Below, one piece after another: positions 13,180 through 23,730 of a stretch of DNA of 64,000 nt. Where the stretch lies: the NCBI GenBank assembly GCA_012861695.1, contig JAAOOA010000181.1:1-64000 (forward strand), given 5' to 3'. The DNA is from Trematomus loennbergii. Its lineage: Eukaryota; Chordata; Actinopteri; Perciformes; Nototheniidae. Position 1 is the stretch's first letter, and each line of letters starts with the position of its first letter. The notes beneath the pieces are model-generated. The model saw only the letters and a list, made by a program, of their open reading frames with translations. It had not been told where the DNA came from and did no database searches. A program made the position numbers and the translations under genes.

Positions 13180-13808
13180 TGCGGCAGCTGAAGAAATTCA
13201 ACCTGCCAAAGTCGATGATGGTTTCTACACCACCATCATCGAGTCCATCCTCACCTCCTCCATCACCATCTGGTACGCTGCAGCTACAGCTAAGGACAAA
13301 GGAAGGTTTCAGCGTATCATCCGCTCTGCAGACACAAACTGTTTACCCCTCTCCCCTCTGGAGGAGGCTGCGCTCCATCAGGACCAAAACCTCTCGCCAC
13401 CTGAACAGTTTCCTCCCCTCTGCTACCGGTCTCATCAACAAGGGCCGGGCCCCCACGGACACTGACTTCTACCACCCCAGAAAAACATTATGTATTACAT
13501 TAAGTCACATCGTGCGAATCCTACAAATGTGGTGCATTTCTTCTCCACACTACCTCTTTTATATCAGCACAGCTCTCCACTTTGGATATAGTACATAGTA
13601 TTTTTCATGTTTTATTACATTTGACTGTACCCAGTTTCTTAGAGAATTATATTTTCTTAAAAGTTTTTTTAAATAGCTGTTATAACAGTTCTATTTTTAT
13701 TTTTATTTTGTTAGTACATATTCTTCTTTCTTCGTCTTTGTATGCACCACATAAACCAAAGCAAATTCCTCATATGTGTAAACCTTCAGAATTCTGATTC
13801 TGATTCTC
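13180..13808 (+). mobile_element. LINE 3' end (Rex1/L2-like), copy 1
   Basis: Begins mid-ORF with codons for LRQLKKFN, then TTIIESILTSSITIWYAAA and a frame-broken RSIRTKTS, the C-terminus of jockey-group fish LINEs. The AT-rich 3' UTR ends in a gattct repeat near 13790-13808. The same LINE type lies antisense at 21722. It ends only about 27 bases before the TATA-like motif of lectin B. Confidence 0.75.
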
Positions 13809-13828
13809 AAGTCCTTTTCTGCGACTGG

Positions 13829-13980
13829 GTCCTGTATTTAACATAACCCGAACAATTTGCCTATGCAAACATCTGTTGCGTCTGACCTTGCATGAAGTCA
13901 GATGACAATAGCTTACTCAAAGACATTCATGAGAAACACTATGAGCTGTAACAACAGTTGCAGTCAGAGAGCAAACAACG
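13829..13980 (+). promoter_or_regulatory. Putative lectin B promoter, copy 1
   Basis: A TATA-like tatttaa at 13835-13841 is followed by atttgcctatgcaaac (13855-13870, octamer-like) and the lectin start codon at 13981. The octamer region is shared with the lectin A remnant at 5440. Position and sharing suggest a promoter; no transcription evidence is available. Copy 2 counterpart: 39869-40020. Confidence 0.45.
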
Positions 13981-16752
13981 ATGGACGTAGTTCTGCTGCT
14001 GATCATGGCAGCTGCAGGCAAGTGTTTTATATATTTGGATATCTTTTTATGTCTTTATTATTTATTTCATGTAAACCTGAGGGTGGGGAGATAAATAACT
14101 AGAGAAGACATTTCTGATTCTATTTGACAATTACTTGTTTTGCATTCTTAACACCTTTTATATTGTTTGAAAGGTACTTGCTTAAAAACAACTAAATGAA
14201 GTTCAGCTGAAAGCTACATATTTCACTGTGAATTGTTTGAAGTAGAAGTCAAAATGTATATGATGCGCCATATTACAGTAAAGTGTGATTCAAAAAGTCA
14301 AGTTATAGCCTAAATGAATGTGTGTGTCTCTACAGGGCTGAGCGCTGTCTCCTCACATGCTCAACGTCAGTACCATTTTGTTTCTGAAGCAAAGACATGT
14401 CTGAAGCACAGAGATACTGCAGAGAGAAACACACAGACCTGGCCACTGTAGACAGCATGGAGGTTGTGGAGCTCCTGAACAACATGGCAGGCCAATTCAA
14501 ACAAGTGAGGTCACTTTTCTCTGTCTTTCAATTCAAATGAATTACATTTCTTTTAGAGTCAAATTTAAAAAGGAGAGATTATTACAGAAAGCTAAACCTG
14601 TTTTAAAGTCCTATGGGAACCTGAGTATTAAAACAGAGTTGAAAATGTTTTAAGCCAAAGCTATAGCATAAAACCCTGTAATAAAGTTGAAGAGGTTCAG
14701 AGTAACAAGGCTGTAAATGAATGTTGACTTGAGGGGATTCCCATCAGATCACCATGTACCAAGGCTGGTCTCATAAAGGCACAACCTTCTCTTTATTAAA
14801 CATACACATTTTCTTAAGCAGCAGCTTTAAAAGCTTCAACAGGATGTAATAATTATAACAATTTCTTGCTTTCAGTCAGCCTGGATAGGGCTGCACGATG
14901 ACCGGGACACCTGGAGGTGGTCGATGTCAGACCCAAGCTTCTACGACCGGGGGAGACGGAGTTCAGACATGGGGCCTGGAGAACCAAGCAACAGCACGAT
15001 GAACAATGCACATATTTTTTCTGGAAATGGTGATAGATTGTAATCCCCCTGGGTGGTCTGCTTGATGTCACAGGTAAGAATATAAACTTTAAATTAATAT
15101 TACACATTTAAAATCATATTTTAAGCTTCTGAAATACAATGCATTGGTCTTTATCTAACTAGCGGTTCCAACCTTTTTTCTTTGTGACTTTTTTCTTTTG
15201 TTAGCAGTTCCACTAAAGACATTTCCCTTTTCACTAAAATTCTCACATGGTTTCATTTAAAAGATAACGTCAAAGGAATTATGTATATACATTTTTTGTT
15301 TAATTGTAGGTACGTTTTACATCTTATACATCTGTGCTAAACAGAATAAGAACAATATAGAATCAATATAATTTGAATGAAGCTTTAACCTGTAACAGAG
15401 TATCTTCACATCGTTGTACTCCTGCTTTTACTCAAATATCTGAATATTCCACCACTGATACTACTAAAGTTTCTTGCCAACATTCATGTGTTGAAAAACC
15501 CCAGAACTACAAATTACAAAGTACAAATGTGTGGGATTTAAATGTAATATTTTATATTATAAAGGCATCAATACCACCAGAGATGTGGCATTGATGTCAG
15601 GCTGTATGTTGTGGTGCCTCTACTCAGCTTCTCTGGGGTCCATTTTCAGGGCCGATGCAACATTTGTCCTCATACAGCAGAATGACATGGACTGAGGCCC
15701 AGAGCTACTGCAGAGAACACCACACAGACCTGGCCAGTGTGAGAAACCAGCAGAGAACCAGCAGATTGTTGAGCTGTTACTAGGGTATTATTGGATCGGC
15801 CTTTACAGAGACTCCTGGAAGTGGTCCGATGGAAGCAACTCCTCCTTCAAGTACTGGGCGAAAATAAACCTAACTCAGTGCTTTAAAGGTGTGTGGCTGC
15901 AGCTTTCGACAACTTGGAAAATGGGAGGACTTGGACTGTGGAGTGAAGAAACCATTCATTTGCTACAGACGTGAGTAAATTCACAGCTACGTCAAAGCAA
16001 GTGATGATATTGAGTCTGTTGAAAAAGAAGACACCATAAATGTTGTGACTGATGAAGTTTGTTTGTGTTTTTAGCTGTGCCTGTTTCAATGAAAGTGATA
16101 AAGGTGAGGGTGGAGAAACCAAACGGTGTGGATCTGAACGACCCCGCTTTTCTGGATGCGATGTTGGTGGAGGTAAATCATGTTTTCTACTTTTATGCAA
16201 AAACATCAATCACCAGAAAGGAAATTCACATGACATGAGAACAAGAGACAAAGAGGTAGGAAACAAATAAATAACTATTAAAGAATAATGAATTCAACAA
16301 AGAAAATGTAGTAAATGAATTTCAATACGAATGAAATGGACCAAGATGAACATGAATGAAATTCTATATCCATTATACATTCAATACTTTGGCCACAAAT
16401 AACAGGACCCAAGCATTTAGTAAGAAGACGTGTAAATATGTGCAGAAGTAAATAGCAGAAACTTAGCCACATGCCACCAAATGCATTAGGAAAATGTACA
16501 AATACTATTCCATAACCTGAGGTAAGCCTTTACACTGGAAGAAATAAGGGGAACAACTACCATTTCAGATGAGTGAACTAAAGATAAATCATCTGTTTTA
16601 TTGGAACGATAATGATAATGAGTTTTTGTGTCTCAGGCGAAAAAGAACCTAAGGGCCCAGGGATTGGACGACAACGTCCAACTGGCCTGGAGGAAGCAGC
16701 CGGATGGAAAGTCTTCCACAAGGAGGAGGAGGAAAGAGAGGATGAGCTCTAA
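13981..16752 (+). pseudogene. Lectin B: two-CTLD fish lectin, probable pseudogene, copy 1
   Basis: Exon 1 13981-14017 (signal peptide MDVVLLLIMAAAG; GC donor). Exon 2 14336-14504 ([20 protein letters not shown]; ends [15 protein letters not shown]). Exon 3 14876-15073 (SAWIGLHDD, TWRWSMSD). Exon 4 15650-15970 (second [53 protein letters not shown]). Exon 5 16075-16172 (KPNGVDLNDPAF). Exon 6 16637-16752 (GLDDNVQLAWRKQPDG, acidic tail ending DEL). It resembles secreted or ER-routed fish mannose-receptor-like lectins. Damage: a lost A in exon 2, an 11-base-shorter exon 3, TAA at 15884 and a shift in exon 6. TAA and the exon 6 shift are shared with copy 2. KPN replaces the EPN sugar motif in domain 2. 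Confidence 0.75.
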
Positions 16753-17775
16753 AGCTGAATTGCTGTGTCGGCTTTTATCAGAGAAAAGTGTATTTCTTTC
16801 CTCAAAGTCCTCGTGTTACAGAATACAGCTGCAACAATGATCTGAATAATCTATCAGTAGCGAGATAAGATAAGAGCTGTAATGTTTTCTCTTGTTATAT
16901 ATGGTTTTGAAGTTAATATGTTTGGGGTTTTAACTGTTCATGTATCTGCTTGACCTGCGAAAAACAGGATTTATTTCCTATTTTGTGACATTTTATATGT
17001 TTTTTTCAGATAAAATATAATAAGACATTTTAAAATAATATAAGATTTAATAGAGGGCAATTCCAGGAAATCTTATTACCAATTAACATGATGACCTCTA
17101 ATGCATCTTTAAAGTCATTTTCATTAAAAAAATGTAATTCTTCATTTAAACTTATATTTATCCTAAAAATGTGTTGTACAATTACTCACTGTTATTAATA
17201 TCTTCAAATGAGTTAAACATTGTGTTTATTGCTCCTTTTCTTTAGGGATGCAAACTTTAAGATATGTTCCTAAAATTGGTGAATCAGCTTCCAGAATATG
17301 AAGATGTAATGCTTTTCTTTGTGCTATGTGGTCATAAACTGAATCTCTTCAGGTTTTAATTCCCTCTGGCTGTGGGATATATAACAGGCATTTTACTCTT
17401 TTGTGTGACATTTGATAGATTAGATATTATTAGATTATAAATTAAGATATTAAATAAAAATGATTACCTTTAACTTTAAACAAATTAAATAAGTTTTCGT
17501 TGCATTGCAACCACAAAAAATGTAATGTAATGTGAGAATATCTTCAAATAATTAAATAGAAAATAATTAATTGTATTATTTTCATCCTTATTAAGGATAT
17601 AAACTTGAAGCAAATTCCTTAAATTATCTATAACCGTTTTACGTTACTCAAACATCCTTCTGGCAACAATGCTGAATATTCGCTGGTTCCAGCTTCTTAA
17701 CTATTATTATAAGATTTGATGTTGTTTTTTGTCATGTATCTTCATGAAATAATATACTGTTTTAAAAAAATAATC
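16753..17775 (+). other. 3' flank of lectin B, copy 1
   Basis: AT-rich sequence with no gene seen. Parts align with the lectin A 3' flank (10500-10800). No clear AATAAA close to the stop codon was identified. Copy 2 counterpart: 42803-43826. Confidence 0.5.
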
Positions 17776-17990
17776 ACTATGAAGAATAAACTATATCCAA
17801 TAAAGAGATGTTATTTCTTTGAATTATTTATTCAATTATTTCTCACATGTTGGATTATTGGTTGGTATCGGTTATTGGCCAGAATGGTAATTTCCCTGAT
17901 TTTAGACCATTTATGGCCTCCTGATTCTCAATATAGATATATATAGATATTTGTTCTCCTTTATTCAAGAAAATATATATTTACATCAAA
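17776..17990 (+). repeat. Second copy of the 80-325 block, 3' of lectin B
   Basis: Matches 77-285 closely until about 17990. It lies downstream of lectin B just as the first copy lies downstream of block R, which supports an old duplication of the lectin neighbourhood. Copy 2 carries it at 43827-44035. Confidence 0.7.
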
Positions 17991-18179
17991 CATACCTTGA
18001 TATCACATCAGGGGTACATACTGTAGGTACAAATACAGTACAAAAAAGTGAAAACAAACATACTGTATAAAGAAATACATTTAAAGAACAAATATTGATG
18101 GATCATATATTATATAATGTATTAAATTCACATTTAAAATGTCCTCCTCCTGAATTGTATCGTCTGTCCCGTTTCATGT

Positions 18180-18330
18180 TTAGAGAGATCACGTAACGTA
18201 AGACGTCTTTACGTCATCACGCATGGCTGTTACCATGGACACAGAGCAGTCACAACCGACGTTAGTTAGCTACACAGAAGAGAGACTCCAACTAAGCCGT
18301 TTTTATTTCTGTACGACGGGATGAGTATAA
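18180..18330 (+). repeat. Diverged 5' part of block R with 33-codon open frame
   Basis: Matches 10968-11080 (gttaccatggacacagag versus gttaccgtggacacggag, then tttttatttctgt). A frame from ATG 18223 to TGA 18322 begins MAVTMDTEQSQPTLVSY. A CRE-like tacgtca lies just upstream (18210-18216). In block R the same frame is broken by a stop. It may be a copied first exon or 5' UTR of an unidentified gene. Copy 2: near 44250-44372. Confidence 0.4.
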
Positions 18331-18445
18331 CTTAAAATACTTTATTTATTCTATTACGCTGTATATTTGAATCGTTTTCTTAAGTTACAAATGTATCCCT
18401 TATGTTACCTTAACAGTAGAGCTAATTGTTATTGTAACACTAGCT

Positions 18446-18597
18446 AGAGGTGGAAGAAGTATCAAATAATTTACTTTAGTAAAAGCAGCAATACTTTTAC
18501 AGTTTAAAAATACTATACTGCTGCTATAACGCTACTTTAAAATGAGACAGTACTCGAGTCAATATACTTAGTAACATTACACCACTGAAGCTAACGT
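18446..18597. mobile_element. Short hAT-type MITE fragment, copy 1
   Basis: Begins agaggtggaagaagtat and ends acaccactg, with 'tttactttagtaaaagcagcaatactttta' words in between; related to the MITE at 11781. A further 3' fragment of this family lies at 15402-15458, in lectin B intron 3. Confidence 0.65.
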
Positions 18598-19230
18598 TAG
18601 CCTAATTCAAATTGAAAAACTCCAAAGGTGTATGAAAGTGACCGTTGATTGTTCCCGCTGGTGTTAATGTCTTCATGAATTAATTAGTAAGTTAAGATGG
18701 ACCTCATTGTGTCAAAGCACATTAAGTTATTTTGAAGTATCTGTGAAAAAATACACTAATATGCAGCAAAAAGTGTTGCAACTACATACATGTCGGTGTA
18801 AAGTAACTTAGTACATTTACTTTAGCCTGTCGCTGAGGGGCCGGTGTAAGAGCCGTTTTTAATGAGAGTTCATGTTTGGGTTTTGGGCTGTCACAATTGG
18901 GTGTTATTCACTGTTTGTGCCATAGGGTGTCGCTGTCCGATTCCCCATGGCACAGGTATTTAAGGTTTGTTTTGTCACCTGATTGAGGTGTTTTACTCAT
19001 TTCATGCAGTATTTTACAGTGCTGTTGATCTCCAAAGAGAACAGATGTATTATCAGGTTTTTTAGCCTGTGAAAACACAGTCAGCTGATCGAATGCACCT
19101 ATTTCCACATCTACACTCCATCAGCTGATTATTTCTATTTGCCTCACTTCATGAGCTTCGCAAACATGTACCTTGTACCGCAGAGTTTGCAACGCAAATA
19201 AATGGGGCCAATCTTCAGTCAGATGTGAAT
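18598..19230. other. Intergenic, no gene recognised
   Basis: Holds one copy of the recurring 'ctccaaagagaacagatgtat' block (about 19024-19062) and otherwise AT-rich sequence. Copy 2: 44638-45280. Confidence 0.5.
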
Positions 19231-19668
19231 GGTGTCCATGGAACTGCCCCTCCCTACCTCAAGGAACTCCTCACCACCCATACCTCCTTGCGGACCACCC
19301 GCTCCAGCAACTCCTACCTGCTCAAACCCCCCAGGACTAAGCTCCGTACCATGGGAGACCGGGCCTTCTGCTCGGCTGCCCCCAGTCTGTGGAACGCTCT
19401 CCCCGACCACATGAGAGCACCACAGAGCGTGGAGGCTTTTAAAAAAGGCCTCAAAACCCATCTTTTCAAAAGAGCCTTTGCCTAGACCCTTTTACCACCC
19501 TTTTATCTTTATTTTTATTTTTTTATTTTTGTATTGCTTTTTATTAATTCTACCGTGTTGTGTCATGTCTATTTATACTGTTCCTGCTCACTGCCTGTAG
19601 CACTTCGGGATTTGAATTCGAATATGAAGTGCTTTATAAATGGAACCCATTATTATTATTATTATTAT
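19231..19668 (+). mobile_element. L2-type LINE 3' end, copy 1
   Basis: Encodes the last ~80 residues of an L2-like ORF2: HGTAPPYLKELL, GDRAFCSAAPSLWNALPDH and FKKGLKTHLF, stop at 19483. The 3' UTR ends with a small stem (gcacttcgg...gaagtgctttataaat) and a TTA microsatellite, the typical L2 tail. It is 5'-truncated. Confidence 0.88.
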
Positions 19669-20604
19669 GTGTAATCTAACATTTTCAGTAAGAATAATGG
19701 ACAAAAGGAGTGCAAATACAAATTCAATTTATTGAAATGTGAACCAAAAGTTAATCAAACATGTTTTAAATAAAAAGCACATATGGACAGAAGGTGTAAA
19801 CCTATTAAATGTATAAGTAAACACATTTAGTCAAATAAAGTGACAGACTAGGCCTGATCAGGTGGTATCAGCTATGCATGGGCTCCTCCATCAGGCCTGG
19901 TCCTCCTCACAGAGGAAAGACCCTCAGTCCTCTCCGGCCAAACCAACAGACAGGACGTCCATCACACGGAGGTTTCTCTCTAAAGTCTCTGCAGCTCTCT
20001 GGACACCACGCTGTCTCATCTATCCACACTGAATATGAGAGGGGAAAAATGAAAATAATAAATGCTTTAGACTATAAGAAATATAAAGTTGACTGTTGAG
20101 TTGCTCAGTTTTTTTAGATTGTCAATACTATTACTGTATAACTAATATCTCAGGTTAAGAGGCACCTTCAAATAAAGATTGGTCTTTAAATACATTTTGT
20201 CTTTTGAATTGTTTGTCTAAAGTCAAGGACCTAGAACTGGTACTTGTAGTTTTAATGATACAGTCTGGTTATAATGCTGTTTGGAGGAGGCCTCACAGGT
20301 AAGAGCACTAACTAGCTATCATCACATGTACCTTAGCTTAACTTAAATGTATTAAACGTATAATTAAGTGATGGCAAAATATAAATAACTAATGTCATGC
20401 AAACATATTAATATTTGCTTGATTCCAGTGTTTAATTTAGCACAATTGCATACAAACGTTAAGGGATTTTAAGATTCTGAAGTATTATGCTAAAAACTAG
20501 TTTTGCTGAATAGTTTCATGTCCGCTTACCTTAGAAACGTAAAATGCGACGGCAGTGTGCAGATAGTGAGCATGTTAGCTTAGCTTCTTAGCTTGAGCTA
20601 GCTC
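19669..20604. other. Intergenic, no gene recognised
   Basis: AT-rich. A GC-richer piece near 19910-20030 and an exon-like word with a donor (ctcacaggtaagag, 20290-20303) were examined, but no reading frame of a known family emerged. Copy 2: 45717-46647. Confidence 0.45.
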
Positions 20605-21050
20605 TGGAACTTCCAGCCCGGAGGCAGCAGGTCCCGCTTCGGCTCCGCCTCTTTGCCCTTATTTGGAGCAGGCTGGAGCAGGCGGGAGTGGAACTCTGAC
20701 GCCACTGTCGAGCCGTTAGTGGCCGACTCCGCCGACTAAGGGCTTCTCTGCAACTCTGCAGAATCCTATGGGTGACGTCACGGACCCTACGTCCATTTAT
20801 ATATACAGTCTATGGTGTGGACTGGTACTTGGAGAGGTCCCAGTTCACCTCCTGCCCTGCTGTGGTGCCCTTGAGCAAGGCACCGGACACCCCCCTTCCC
20901 CCTCACTCACATTGCTCCCCGGGCGCTGTACAATAGCTGCCCACTGCTCCTAGTACTAGACTCCTGGTACTAGGATGGGTTAAATGCGGAGAACACATTT
21001 CACTGTGTGCTCTGCATGTGTGACCATTAAAGAGGGTTTCATCCCTCCCA
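20605..21050 (+). mobile_element. Composite interspersed repeat, SINE-like, copy 1
   Basis: The left part (to about 20815) ends with 'tatatacagtctatgg', a common percomorph repeat. The right part has 'cccttgagcaaggcaccgg', 'gctccccgggcgctgtac' and 'aacacatttcactgtgtgctctg', words shared by V-SINE-like teleost SINEs. No coding capacity. Family name tentative. Confidence 0.55.
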
Positions 21051-21721
21051 ATTCTATAACTCTATCTATATCATGAAAAGCTTGGAACTGGTGACATATT
21101 AATACTGAAGCACTACAACTATTAAGACAGCTAGAACTAAATTATTTCCATAAATAGTGCAGACGTCTCAAAAGTACAAGCTACTGTCGCAGTAATGTAT
21201 TTGTTCTGGTTTTTCTAGTATATGTTTGGTATTTAAATGATGTACATGCACGGGAATATTTATGATTTAGGAGTGCATTTAGTATATTGTAAATATAAGT
21301 ATAATACTATCAAGAATAATTGCAGTATCATACTACAAAACATCTTTACAGTATCAAACTGTAACCAAAACAGTAAAGCTGTACTCTAACATATCTTTAT
21401 AATAAAGGTACTGTTACACCACTGTACCCATTGTACAGTTAACTGGGAATATACAATGAAATGTCTAACAGGGTGTTTACAATTATATCATAACATATAG
21501 ACTTAAGGAGCAAGTATTGTGCATTACCTTACAATCACAAAATTTGTGCTTTTACTTACATAATGTGGTATTTTGACAGTGTTGTTGATCTCCAAAGAGA
21601 ACAGATGTATTGTCAGGTTTAGCCTCGGGGTTGTTCTATTGTTGAGCTGCTTCAGCCTTCCTAACTATATGCAAACACAGAGTGATTTGAATGTTTTATC
21701 TGAAATCTGTAAGCACCAAAC
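21051..21721. other. Intergenic, no gene recognised
   Basis: Contains a further copy of the recurring 'ctccaaagagaacagatgtat' block (21588-21640) and a stretch similar to the middle of block R ('caaaacagtaaagctg', 'gacttaaggagcaag'). Copy 2: 47094-47763. Confidence 0.55.
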
Positions 21722-23216
21722 ATCAGAATCAGAATCAGAAACGGGTTTATTGCCAGGTAGGTTCACACGTACGAGGAATTTGACTTGATGTCATAAAATA
21801 TAAATCAAAAAGTACACAGATAGCGAACTATATTAAGAGCACTGTAAAACAATATGGATAGATAGCAATAAAATAAAGCAGTAATTTACAGCGATAGAAT
21901 GCAGTGAATTATAGAATATAAAATATGAAATATGTGCAGTAACCAATATTTGAACAATATTTGAACATTGTGTGCATTAATGTAATGCGTATAGAGTCTG
22001 CGTTATGACTGAGGTAAAGTGTCAGTGGGGGGGGCCGGGCCTTGTTTAAGAGGCCGGTATCGGAGGGGAAGAAACTGTTCTGGTGGCGAGAGGTTTTGGT
22101 CCTGATGGAGCGCAGCCTCCTGCCAGAGGGGAGGGGGTGAACAGTTTGTGTCCAGGGTGGGAGGGGTCACTATCTTCCTGCACGCCTCAGGGTTCTGGAG
22201 GCGGGAAGGTCGTGGAGGGATGGCAGATTACAGCCGATCACCTTCTCTGCAGAGCGGATGACACGCTGCAGCCGGCCCTTATCCTTGGCTGTGGCTGCGG
22301 CGTACCAGATGGTGATGGAGGAGGTGAGGATGGACTCCATGATGGAGGTGTAGAAGTTCACCATCATCGTTTTTGGCAGTTGAATTTCTTCAGCTGCCTC
22401 AGGAAGAACATCCTCTGCTGGGCTTTTTTGATGAGGGAGCAGATGTTCTGCTCCCATTTGAGGTCCTGGGCGATGATGGTGCCCAGGAAGCAGAAAGAGT
22501 GATGGGGGCGGGTGGGGCTGCGTTCTTCCTAAAGTCCACAACCATCTCCACCTTCTTGAGATCGTTGAGCTCCAGGTGGTTGTCCCTGCACCAGGTCACC
22601 AGATGGTCCACCTCCCACCTGTAGGCAGACTCGTCCCCACCAGACATGAGTCCGATGAGCGTGTTGTCGTCTGCAAACTTCAGGAGCTTGACAGACTGGT
22701 GACTGGAGGTGCAGCTGTTGGTGTACAGGGAGAAGAGCAGAGGGGAAAGAACGCAGCCTTGAGGGGAACCAGTGCTGATGGTCCGGGGGTCAGAGACGTG
22801 TTTCCCCTCACGTGCTGCTTCCTGTCAGACAGGAAGTCTGTGATCCACCTGCAGGTGGAGTCGGGCACGTGCAGCTGGGAGAGCTTGTCCTGCAGCAGCG
22901 CCGGGATGATGGTGTTGAAGGCGGAGCTGAAGTCCACAAACAGGATCCTGGCGTAGGTTCCTGCTGTGTCCAGGTGCTGGAGGAGGAAGTGAAGGGCCAT
23001 GTTGACAGCAACGTCCACAGACCTGTTGGCTCTGTAGGCGAACTGCAGGGGTCCAGGAGGGGTCTGTGATGGATTTTAGGTGGGACAGGACAAGCGCTCA
23101 TAGGACTTCATAACCACAGAGGTCAGGGTGACGGGACTGTAGTCGTTTAATCCTGTGATCCTTGTTTTCTTGGGAACCGGGATGATGGTGGACAGCTGGT
23201 GGACAGCTGTCTGCTC
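21722..23216 (-). pseudogene. Rex1/L2-like LINE, RT to 3' end, antisense, copy 1
   Basis: On the minus strand from 23216: [31 protein letters not shown] (RT motif A), FADD (near 22675) and WCRDNHLELN, then LKKFNLPKTMMVNFYTS and ESILTSSITIWYAAA. Frames shift near 22400, 22530, 22800 and 23060. The 3' end at 21722 carries the tgattctgattc repeat also seen at 13790, so both LINE pieces are one family. The 5' part (endonuclease) is absent. Confidence 0.8.
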
Positions 23217-23730
23217 ATTCTCATGCCATTATTTATGAAACTAGACCTGGACTAAAAAAACATAAAGAACAATGAAGCAAATATAATTTGTTCTCATAAT
23301 TTATATTTTTTAATCTTGAATATCAAGCCATGCCAGAGACATGGATCTAGAGATGGAAATGTTAGTCTGCTTTTCGTTCCACCTCTCTTGTCCGGACTCA
23401 AATACAGTGGAGGAAATACTTATTTGATCCATTGCCGATTTTGTAAGTTTACCCACTTACAAAGAAATTAACAGTCTATCATTTTAATGGGACGTTTATT
23501 TGACTAATAAGAGACAGAATATAAAAAGGATATCCAGAAATGTACATCATTAGAGATATCAATTAATTGTGGGAAATAAGTATTTGATCCCCTTGCAACC
23601 AACAAGAATTCTGGCTCCCACAGACCGGTTACATAAGTCCATTTCCTTTCAGAAAGTACTCCTATATCAACTTGTTACCTGTATAAAAGACACCTGTCCA
23701 CAGAATCAATCAGATTCCAACCTCTCCACC

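Noticed and set aside
13115..13465. 116-codon frame
   Set aside because: Chance fusion of a Ty3/gypsy remnant with a LINE in the wrong frame for part of its length.
22083..23069. Several plus-strand frames of 80-140 codons
   Set aside because: Shadows of the antisense LINE reverse transcriptase, whose motifs read on the minus strand.
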